Assembly: GCA_946479985.1 (NCBI GenBank)
Contig: CAMLIF010000007.1
Coordinates: 1 to 64,000 of the forward strand
From: an uncultured Flavobacteriales bacterium
Lineage (GTDB): Bacteria > Bacteroidota > Bacteroidia > Flavobacteriales > Crocinitomicaceae
Direction of reading: 5' to 3'
DNA: 64,000 nt
The position numbers and the translations under genes are program-made. The notes beneath the pieces were generated by a model that worked only from the letters and a program-made list of their open reading frames with translations, was not told the DNA's origin and ran no database searches. This document shows positions 55,157-62,492 of the stretch, one piece after another; within the stretch, counting starts at the first letter, position 1, and each line of letters starts with the position of its first letter.

Positions 55157-56368
55157 ATGAGAATAACCACCCTGATTTTAATAAGCGTATGCACCGCTTT
55201 TGGTGTTCAGGCACAATCGAAAAAAGTTAAGAATAAGCAATTGCTTGCAGAGCTGCAAATAGTGCAGAAAACGGCCGATTCTATCCGGGAGGTTCATAGT
55301 GATCTGCTTCGTGGAATATATTACTATGTCGATACCGGATCCAAATCGGCAAGAAGGATTTCTGAACAAAAACGGGAAGAAATAAACCTTAGATCCGAGA
55401 TTAAGTCGAATCATTCGACTCTGATCAAAATGGCCGGTTTCGATGCAAATTCACTTGTTTCATTAGAAGAGGTAAAGAACTTCGTTCCGCCGAGTATCGA
55501 CAAAATCTATCCCGAAAAACCTGATTGGCTGAATAAGAATATTACGCTTATCCAGGTTGCTCCGATGAAGGATCTGACAGACGTAAAGATCAAGACACAA
55601 AACCAGTTATTGAGGCTGAAGATTGATGAATATAAATCCTCAAACGAGAAGAATATGGTGCTTCTTTCGGAAGAGCAGACTATTCTGAAAAATTGGATAA
55701 AGATAAGTGATGATTATTCGGCAATCGCCAATGAGTACCTTGCCTTCAATAAAAAGTTAGAAGCAAAAGCGCTTTTACTGGCAGATAAGTATAAAGAACT
55801 GACAGCAAAAAAAGAAGAGGAAGATCGCCTGAAGCTAGAGAAACAACTCGCTCTTGAGGCTAAGAAAAACAAAGGTAAAAAGCCGAAGTTCGTGGAGCCG
55901 GTAATTGTAGATCAAGAGGACGAAGTCCCACAGGAGTCTGTAGAATATGGTGAAAACACGAAAGTAAGCAGCGATTTCAACTATGGCGCTGAGTTTTCTG
56001 CACCTCCTCCTGAACCTATGGTAGAGTATGAAAACCCGGCTGTACCTGTCATTTATGATATTGTTGAACAACTGGCCGAATTCCCCGGTGGCAGAGAAGC
56101 AATGAATAAGTTTTTAGCGGATAATCTGAAAATGCCCGCGGTTGCCAAAGAAATGAGTATTAATGGAAAGGTATATTTGAAATTCGTGGTTTCCGAATCA
56201 GGAAACATTTCAAACGTTTCCGTTAAGAAAGGTATTGCCGACTGCCCGGAATGTGATGCGGAAGCAGTTCGCGTAGTGAAAAAAATGCCGGACTGGATTC
56301 CTGCCAAAAATAACGGTAAAGTTGTAAATTGCTGGTATACGATGCCTATTCTATTTAAAGTTCAATAA
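55157..56368 (+). CDS. Secreted TonB-C-terminal-domain protein 4, with coiled coil and linker
   Basis: The 403-residue protein has a signal peptide (MRITTLILISVCTAFGVQAQ) and a Lys/Glu-rich coiled-coil region to about 240 (KKEEEDRLKLEKQLALEAKK). A Pro/Glu linker (APPPEPMVEYENPAVPVI) leads to the TonB C-terminal domain from about 300, with CPEC at 363-366. Part of that domain (56165-56266) is base-identical to the broken tonB at 47229-47330. Its stop abuts the next ATG (0 bp), so the genes are translationally linked. Confidence 0.87.
   Translation: MRITTLILISVCTAFGVQAQSKKVKNKQLLAELQIVQKTADSIREVHSDLLRGIYYYVDTGSKSARRISEQKREEINLRSEIKSNHSTLIKMAGFDANSLVSLEEVKNFVPPSIDKIYPEKPDWLNKNITLIQVAPMKDLTDVKIKTQNQLLRLKIDEYKSSNEKNMVLLSEEQTILKNWIKISDDYSAIANEYLAFNKKLEAKALLLADKYKELTAKKEEEDRLKLEKQLALEAKKNKGKKPKFVEPVIVDQEDEVPQESVEYGENTKVSSDFNYGAEFSAPPPEPMVEYENPAVPVIYDIVEQLAEFPGGREAMNKFLADNLKMPAVAKEMSINGKVYLKFVVSESGNISNVSVKKGIADCPECDAEAVRVVKKMPDWIPAKNNGKVVNCWYTMPILFKVQ
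56165..56266 (+). repeat. 102-bp block identical to 47229-47330
   Basis: Partner of the identical block in the broken tonB gene. Flanking codons are diverged, so the exchange was local. Confidence 0.9.
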
Positions 56369-57565
56369 ATGAAAATAGTTACTCTGATATTAATAAGTGC
56401 GTTTATCGCTTTTAGTGTTCAGGCGCAATCGAAAAAAGTGATCAATCAACAGCTGTTGGCTGAGTTGACTGCTGTTCAAAAAGCTGCTGATTCCATAGAG
56501 AGCGTTCACGGAAAGAAACAAAGTGAAATAAATAATCTCAAGATATCTGTTATTGCGGCCATGAGAAAATTTAATCAATTAAAAAACGAAGAGGCAATTC
56601 TTCGTCAACGAATTGATTCAAAACAATTGGCATTAAAAGATCTCGGATTTGATGGCTATAGTATTGTTTCTTCTGCAGAAGTGAAATCACTTGTTTCACC
56701 TACTTTAAACAAAGACTATTCAGTTGAACCTGCATGGTATTCTAAAAAAATCATTCTGTTAAGGAAGCCGTATGTGCGAGATTTGACAGAAATGAAAGTC
56801 AAAGCCCAAAACGAAGTATTGAAATTGGAAATAAACTCATTTACAGAGACAAATAATAAGAACAGAACGTTATTGGCAGAAGAGCAGCAAATAGCAGACA
56901 GCTGTTCTGAAACAATAAATGAATTGAACGTACTGAATGACAAGTACACCATTCTAAATAGAACCTTGAGCGATAAACATACTTTACTCAAAAACAAGTA
57001 TGATGAATTGATTGAGAAAAAACAGGCTGAAGACAGGTTAAAGCGTGAGAAAGAAGTTCTTGCTGCCAGTAAAACAAAAAGTAAAAACCCTAAAACTATT
57101 CCGTTTGTCCCACCTGTAGTTAATGATGATGAGATAATGGAAAAACAAATGCTCAGAGGATCGAATAGAGAAGACGAGTTTTCAGGAGATTACTTTGAGG
57201 CTGCCCCTCCTATGCCTGAGCCACCACCGCCACCAAAACCACCCGTTATTTTCGATGTTGTTGAGGAGCCAGCTGAGTTCCCGGGAGGAGTGCAGGCTAT
57301 GAAAGAGTACCTTGCAGCTAACCTTAAAATACCGGATGTTGCTGAAGAACTTAGCATTAACGGCAAAGTTTACCTGAGATTCGTAGTTTCCGAAACAGGA
57401 AATATTTCAAACGTTTCCATTAAGAAGGGTATTGCCGACTGTCAGGAATGTGATATGGAAGCAATTCGTGTAGTGAAAAAAATGCCGGATTGGATTCCTG
57501 CGAAAAATAACGGTAAAGCTGTAAATTGCTGGTATACATTGCCTGTTGCATTTAAAGCCCAATAA
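56369..57565 (+). CDS. Secreted TonB-C-terminal-domain protein 5, with coiled coil and linker
   Basis: The 398-residue protein has a signal peptide (MKIVTLILISAFIAFSVQAQ), a coiled-coil region to about 235 and a linker with PMPEPPPPPKPPVIFD. The TonB C-terminal domain starts near 295: EFPGGVQAMKEYL, GKVYLRFVVSETGNISNVSI, CQECDMEAIRVVKKMPDWIP. The N-terminal part closely parallels proteins 4 and 6 (QLLAELTAVQKAADSI), marking recent tandem duplication. Confidence 0.87.
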   Translation: MKIVTLILISAFIAFSVQAQSKKVINQQLLAELTAVQKAADSIESVHGKKQSEINNLKISVIAAMRKFNQLKNEEAILRQRIDSKQLALKDLGFDGYSIVSSAEVKSLVSPTLNKDYSVEPAWYSKKIILLRKPYVRDLTEMKVKAQNEVLKLEINSFTETNNKNRTLLAEEQQIADSCSETINELNVLNDKYTILNRTLSDKHTLLKNKYDELIEKKQAEDRLKREKEVLAASKTKSKNPKTIPFVPPVVNDDEIMEKQMLRGSNREDEFSGDYFEAAPPMPEPPPPPKPPVIFDVVEEPAEFPGGVQAMKEYLAANLKIPDVAEELSINGKVYLRFVVSETGNISNVSIKKGIADCQECDMEAIRVVKKMPDWIPAKNNGKAVNCWYTLPVAFKAQ

Positions 57566-57568
57566 TAG

Positions 57569-58747
57569 ATGAAAACAATTATCCTGATTTTAATAAGCGC
57601 ACTTACCGTTTCCGGTCTACAGGCGCAGTCAAAGAAAAAACTCAATCAGCAGCTATTGACAGAGCTGGCAGCCGTTCAAAATACTTCCGATTCCCTGGAG
57701 GAGATTCGGGGTAGCAAAGAAAGAGAAATGAAAGATCTCTCCGATCATCTTATTTCGCTTAAAAAAAGACTCAGGAATCAGGAAAGTGCAGAAGCTAAAT
57801 GGCGTAGTGAAATAATCCGGTTTCATACGAATTTGGTACAAATGGGATTTAATGCAGATTCCATGTATTCGCTGAATGATCTGAATACGTTGGTTTCTCC
57901 GATTCAAAAAGAACATATTCCTGAACCCGAAATCATGGTTCAGCCTTTTGAATTTGCACTGGTGAGCGCTTTGCCGGATTTAACGGACGTAAAGATCAAA
58001 GTACAAAATGAAATGCTTCAGCACAAAATAGCTGAATTTGAGAAAGCGAATGAATTGAATAACGCAGTACTTGTGAATCAACAATCGCAGATCGATGAAT
58101 TAAAAACGATTCAAAAAGAATTTGGAATTTTTGTTGAAGGTTATGAAACTTTCAACGTGCAGTTATCTCAACAACTGAATATCCTGAAAAAGAAATATTT
58201 CGAGGTTGCCGAAAAGAAAGCAGAAGCAGAACGTGTGAAACGAGAGAAAGAACTTGCAGCGGCGAACAAATCAAAGGTTAAAAAACCGAAGGTTGTTGAG
58301 ATTATGGGCTACCCAATTATAGAAGAACGGACACCTGATATCCAAAAGGACAGTGACGATCATTTCAAGGCTGTACCGCCACCTCCTCCGCCTATGAAAA
58401 CTGCCCCGGCACCGGAAATCCTGGAAACAGTTGAGCAGCCGGCCGAGTTTCCGGGTGGTCAGCAAGCGATGAATGCCTATCTGTCAGCTAACTTAAAATA
58501 CCCGGCCGAAGCAATTGAAATGGGGCTTCAGGGTAAATGTTATATCAAGTTCATGGTTTCTGAAACCGGGAACGTATCCAATGTAATCGTTGCAAAGGGT
58601 GTTCCGGACTGTCCGTCGTGCAATGCGGAAGCGGTGCGTGTGGTTAAAAGTATGCCCAAATGGAAACCTGCTATAAACGATGGTAAACCGGTAAATTCAT
58701 GGTACACCTTGCCGGTTTCCTTTAAAATTGTTAGCGTCAAGCAGTAA
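57569..58747 (+). CDS. Secreted TonB-C-terminal-domain protein 6, with coiled coil and linker
   Basis: The 392-residue protein has a signal peptide (MKTIILILISALTVSGLQAQ), a coiled-coil region to about 230 (QLLTELAAVQNTSDSLEE) and a linker with PPPPPPMKTAPAPEI. The TonB C-terminal domain starts near 288: EFPGGQQAMNAYL, GKCYIKFMVSETGNVSNV, CPSCNAEAVRVVKSMPKWKP. It is the last of the set; about 230 bp separate it from the next gene. Confidence 0.87.
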   Translation: MKTIILILISALTVSGLQAQSKKKLNQQLLTELAAVQNTSDSLEEIRGSKEREMKDLSDHLISLKKRLRNQESAEAKWRSEIIRFHTNLVQMGFNADSMYSLNDLNTLVSPIQKEHIPEPEIMVQPFEFALVSALPDLTDVKIKVQNEMLQHKIAEFEKANELNNAVLVNQQSQIDELKTIQKEFGIFVEGYETFNVQLSQQLNILKKKYFEVAEKKAEAERVKREKELAAANKSKVKKPKVVEIMGYPIIEERTPDIQKDSDDHFKAVPPPPPPMKTAPAPEILETVEQPAEFPGGQQAMNAYLSANLKYPAEAIEMGLQGKCYIKFMVSETGNVSNVIVAKGVPDCPSCNAEAVRVVKSMPKWKPAINDGKPVNSWYTLPVSFKIVSVKQ

Positions 58748-58977
58748 AACTTTCTCGTTTAATTTTAGTTTTTTGGTTGAACAGGCTGGGACTGAAGTTC
58801 TGATCTGCTTTGATTTGTCGTGAATCTTTCTTACATCCGAATTCCTTATTAACACTTTTTGTTAAAAAACATCGACCAAATCCGGTGCTTTTAAGCTATC
58901 TTTTCCTCGTGTAGCTTACACCATATTCTTTTACCCAATGGTTTACCCACGTGTTAGATTAACTAAAAACTATCGGT

Positions 58978-60231
58978 ATGGAAGAGAAAGATGCAGCACA
59001 ATTGTCACGGAAAGAACGTAATAGAGCGCGTACTCCGGAAGAGAAGAGAAAAAGAAAAAAAAGACGCCGTATTATCTGGTTGTCAATTATTGGAGTGCTG
59101 GTAATTTTCCGGCTTATCCTTCCTTATATCGTATTGAATTACGTAAACAAGAAACTTGCAAATCTGGAAGAATATTACGGACATGTTGAAGATATTGACA
59201 TCCATCTTTATCGTGGTGCATACGAGATTAAGGATATTCGAATTGTGAAAAAAGTGACGAAAGGGAAAGGACAAAAAGTCGATACCATTCCTTTTTTCAA
59301 ATCACCTTCAATAGATCTTTCGGTTGAATGGAGTGCGATTTTTGACGGTGCAATAGTCGCAGAGATCGGCGTTGAGAAACCAGTTGTCAATTTTGTGAAG
59401 GATAAGCACAAGGGCGAAGATGTAAAAGCCGATACAGCAGATTTTGCCGGTTTGGTTGATGACTTGATGCCAATAACAATCAACCGTTTCGATATTCATA
59501 ACGGTGAGGTACATTACCGGGACCTGGAGGCCAATCCGAAACTCGATATTGCGTTGAATAATATTAATATCACCGCAACGAATCTTACAAACGTTACCGA
59601 CAGTAAAGAATTGCTTCCGGCAACATTAAAGGCCACCGCTGAAGCTTATGAAGGGGAATTCTATCTGACAACTAAATTCGACGGGCTAGCCAAAGTTCCC
59701 ACATTCGATATGAGTACGGAAGTAAAAGGAGTGAACCTCGTTTTACTGAACGATATGCTTCGTGAATACGGAAACTTCGATGTGAAGAAAGGAACTTTCA
59801 GTATGTATGCCGAATTTGCAGCCAAGAACAATAAGTTCGGGGGATATGCAAAACCCTTCCTTGAAAATTTAGATGTTGTGCAATGGAACAAACAGGAAGG
59901 GGATTTCAAGCAAATTCTTTGGGAAACGATTGTTGGAAGTGCTGCTGAAGTTCTTCAGAACCAGCGAACAGAAAAGCTTGCAACTAAAATTCCGATCAAC
60001 GGGGCATTTGATGATTCACATGTGAATACCTGGTACGCAATCAGTTTTGTGATCAGGAATGCTTTCCTTCATGCGCTGCGTCCGTCATTAGATTATTCGA
60101 TCAATATCAATAAACTGAAAGATAACCAGGAGAAAACCCTGCTGGAAAAAGTGTTCGGAGGAAATGAAGAGAAGAAAGCAGCCAGAAAACAAAAACATGC
60201 CGAACGTAAAGAAGAAAGGAAGAAAAAATGA
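58978..60231 (+). CDS. AsmA/DUF748-like inner-membrane protein with basic tail
   Basis: The 417-residue protein has a very basic N-terminus (KRKRKKRRR) before one helix (33-52 region), then a long beta-rich periplasmic part of DUF748/AsmA kind (VEDIDIHLYRGAYEIKDIRI, FDIHNGEVHYRDL, LDIALNNINITATNL). Such proteins bridge the envelope and may move lipids. The C-terminus ends in about 20 mostly Lys/Arg/Glu residues (KKAARKQKHAERKEERKKK). Its TGA overlaps the next ATG by 4 bp, so the pair is coupled. Assignment to DUF748 is by pattern only. Confidence 0.7.
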   Translation: MEEKDAAQLSRKERNRARTPEEKRKRKKRRRIIWLSIIGVLVIFRLILPYIVLNYVNKKLANLEEYYGHVEDIDIHLYRGAYEIKDIRIVKKVTKGKGQKVDTIPFFKSPSIDLSVEWSAIFDGAIVAEIGVEKPVVNFVKDKHKGEDVKADTADFAGLVDDLMPITINRFDIHNGEVHYRDLEANPKLDIALNNINITATNLTNVTDSKELLPATLKATAEAYEGEFYLTTKFDGLAKVPTFDMSTEVKGVNLVLLNDMLREYGNFDVKKGTFSMYAEFAAKNNKFGGYAKPFLENLDVVQWNKQEGDFKQILWETIVGSAAEVLQNQRTEKLATKIPINGAFDDSHVNTWYAISFVIRNAFLHALRPSLDYSININKLKDNQEKTLLEKVFGGNEEKKAARKQKHAERKEERKKK

Positions 60232-61157
60232 TCTTAAAAATCCGGTTGAAGTTCGTTTTGATAATACTTCTTTTGGGAATAATTGGTGTGGCAGTTTTCA
60301 TTTACGTCCGAAAACAAAAAATGCTGAATCTGATTCTTCCTGAAATGACAGAGATCACACTCATTAAAGCAGAGATCAAAAATGACACAGCTTTTGTGGA
60401 AGTAAGCGCTATTGTTCAGAATAAGGCACTTTATCCAATGAATATCGACAGCATTGTTTGTGATTTGACTTTGGGTGGAACCGAACTTGTTTCAACAAGT
60501 CAGTACATAGGAGTGCATCAGCAGCCAGGAGAATCTGACACCGTTACTTTTGCGGTGAATATTCCGATCCGGCAAACCCGGGAAAAGATCCGGAGTCTGC
60601 AAAATCAGGATTCAACGGGTGTTGCTATTCATGCAACCATCGTATATTCAGATTTTAGGCTAAACCTTTCAAAAGGCAAGCGAATTGAGGTTCCGGTACC
60701 TCCGGAATTACGTGTAATCAAAACAGAGCGGAAGGACCTGAGCATTTTTAAGAAAGATGTACAGGTAGATTTGTTCCTGGAAATTACGAACGAAGGAAAA
60801 AACCTCTCACTGGATATTCGCGATATTCAGTATGAACTGACTGTTGGAAATGACCTGCATACGGAGGGAAAATACGGTAAAGATGTTTTTATCAGACCGT
60901 TTTCTTCGATTGTTTTGAAGTTTCCGCTTGATTTTACAATGCATCATCCGCTTGCAACTATAAGGAAAGTTTGGTCTGATAACGACAGAGTCCCGATTCG
61001 GATTAAAGTGAGCGGATACCTGGATGTTGGAGATATGAAACGAATTCCGGTTGTTGTTTTTGCTTCCGGTGAGGTGGAGCTGGTAAATGAAGAGAAGAAA
61101 AAAGCGGAGAAAAAAGCGGAGAAAAAACGAGACAAGAATGCGCGTAAGGATCGATAA
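60228..61157 (+). CDS. LEA14/WHy-like membrane-anchored protein with basic tail
   Basis: The 309-residue protein has one N-terminal helix (about 8-26) and two beta-rich segments of about 110 residues each, which look like LEA14 (WHy) domains (FVEVSAIVQNKALYPMNIDSI, VDLFLEITNEGKNLSLDI). It ends in a Lys-rich tail (KKKAEKKAEKKRDKNARKDR). It is coupled to the preceding gene (4-bp overlap), so the two probably act together at the envelope. The function is unknown. It converges on the esterase gene. Confidence 0.65.
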   Translation: MILKIRLKFVLIILLLGIIGVAVFIYVRKQKMLNLILPEMTEITLIKAEIKNDTAFVEVSAIVQNKALYPMNIDSIVCDLTLGGTELVSTSQYIGVHQQPGESDTVTFAVNIPIRQTREKIRSLQNQDSTGVAIHATIVYSDFRLNLSKGKRIEVPVPPELRVIKTERKDLSIFKKDVQVDLFLEITNEGKNLSLDIRDIQYELTVGNDLHTEGKYGKDVFIRPFSSIVLKFPLDFTMHHPLATIRKVWSDNDRVPIRIKVSGYLDVGDMKRIPVVVFASGEVELVNEEKKKAEKKAEKKRDKNARKDR

Positions 61158-61193
61158 GGGACTTCCCGTTTCACCTGATTTCCGCAGGAAGCA

Positions 61194-61955
61194 TTACCGT
61201 AGTAAGAATTCCAATACGGTGTTCATGAATTCTTCCGGAGCTTCGGCATGTACCCAATGTCCGGCATTTTCAATGGTCACAAAATCTGAGTCCGGAAACG
61301 CGTTTTCGAGATCCTGAATATCTTCGTCAATAATATAACGGGAAAGTGCGCCCCGGATGAAAAGTGTGTGTGTAAAGACCTCCATTTCGGGCAAAGGAGC
61401 TAGGATGTGTTCCATTTCTCGTTCCAGTACCTGAACGTTCATACGCCATGCTAATTTCCCTTTTTCAATCCAATAAAGGTTTTTCAATAAGAATAAGCGG
61501 GTACCGTCAACCGGAACATACGGAAGTAAAATTTGTTCTGCCTCAGATCTGGAATCCATGTTACTGCTGTTAACAGCATGAATTCCATTCAGGATCTCTT
61601 CATGATGCATCGGATATTTTTTGATTCCGATATCAACTACAATCAGTTTTTCAATGTAATCGGGGTAGAGCTGGGCAAAGCGCATAGCTGTTTTTCCGCC
61701 CATGGAATGCCCGAGTAAATAAATCTGTTTCAATCCAAGGTCGTCCAGTAATTCTTTCAGATCATTGGCCAAAATATCGTAATTGAAGTCGTCAGACCAG
61801 GGAGAATGCCCATGATTGCGCTGATCAACCAAAATGGTCTGGAAATACTCCCCAAATCGTTTGGCATGTGTTTGCCAGTTATCCGAACTGCCGAAAAGGC
61901 CATGCAGGATTACCAGTGGCGTACCTTCGCCAACAATACGGTATTGTAGTTTCAT
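61194..61955 (-). CDS. Alpha/beta-hydrolase (YbfF-like esterase)
   Basis: The 253-residue protein has the oxyanion region HGLFGSSDNWQTHA, DQRNHGHSPWS, the nucleophile elbow GHSMGGKTA (Ser about 101), and a final His in NAGHWVHAEAP. Length and pattern match YbfF, a cytosolic short-chain acyl esterase. The substrate is unknown. It lies 12 bp downstream of the metal-binding lipoprotein gene and may share its transcript. Confidence 0.9.
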   Translation of the reverse strand: MKLQYRIVGEGTPLVILHGLFGSSDNWQTHAKRFGEYFQTILVDQRNHGHSPWSDDFNYDILANDLKELLDDLGLKQIYLLGHSMGGKTAMRFAQLYPDYIEKLIVVDIGIKKYPMHHEEILNGIHAVNSSNMDSRSEAEQILLPYVPVDGTRLFLLKNLYWIEKGKLAWRMNVQVLEREMEHILAPLPEMEVFTHTLFIRGALSRYIIDEDIQDLENAFPDSDFVTIENAGHWVHAEAPEEFMNTVLEFLLR

Positions 61956-61967
61956 GAAAAAAGCAGT

Positions 61968-62351
61968 TTAAGCTTTTATAGGTTCGGAAGAATGTTTTCC
62001 CGTCTTAAATTGTTTCTCGTTGATTTTCTCAATGATTCGAATAATTTCTTTTTCTGAAATCTTCTTGTCGTCATAAGTAATGGTACACGTGTTTACCTTG
62101 CGCCCGTCTTCAAAATCAAACGAAACACGGTCAACAGCTTTCGTATCTTTCAGATTCGTACGAATAGCTCCTCCGCAAGCGTGAACACAGCTCATTCCTG
62201 AAACTTCAACGTTCATAGTCTGGGTAACTTCAACTTTCTCTTTGGTTGAAGATGTATTGTGGTGTTCAACAGAAACTACCGTTCCCTTGTCGTTGGATGA
62301 ACATGATGCAGTAATAGCGATAATTGCGAGTGCTCCAAATAGCTTTTTCAT
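61968..62351 (-). CDS. Heavy-metal-associated (HMA) domain lipoprotein with C-x3-C site
   Basis: The 127-residue protein has a lipoprotein signal (IIAITASC with Cys17) and an HMA-like fold at about 46-115 (MNVEVSGMSCVHACGGAI, VDRVSFDFEDGRKVNTCTITYDDKKIS). The metal site reads Cys55-Val-His-Ala-Cys59, C-x3-C instead of the usual C-x2-C, with His57 between. It should bind copper or another soft metal at the envelope. An exact -7 box (TAAATTTG, 62379-62372) precedes it. Confidence 0.82.
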   Translation of the reverse strand: MKKLFGALAIIAITASCSSNDKGTVVSVEHHNTSSTKEKVEVTQTMNVEVSGMSCVHACGGAIRTNLKDTKAVDRVSFDFEDGRKVNTCTITYDDKKISEKEIIRIIEKINEKQFKTGKHSSEPIKA

Positions 62352-62371
62352 GTGAATTGAATTTCGTGTTA

Positions 62372-62379
62372 CAAATTTA
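62372..62379 (-). promoter_or_regulatory. -7 promoter box of the HMA lipoprotein gene (TAAATTTG)
   Basis: The minus strand reads TAAATTTG, an exact TAnnTTTG match, about 20 bp before the ATG at 62351. Confidence 0.5.
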
Positions 62380-62398
62380 CGGTTCTATTGCCGAAAAA

Positions 62399-62430
62399 AA
62401 AATCCTTCTGCCGATAAGCAGAAGGATTTT
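62399..62430 (-). terminator. Terminator of the parvulin chaperone gene
   Basis: AAAATCCTTCTGC (62399-62411) pairs perfectly with GCAGAAGGATTTT (62418-62430) around 6 nt. On the minus strand it is followed by nine T. It separates this gene from the HMA gene downstream. Confidence 0.9.
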
Positions 62431-62492
62431 CAAAACTAATTGCTCAAGACTGTTGTAATCCTGTTGAGGACACGTCAAAAGCTATGATTTTC

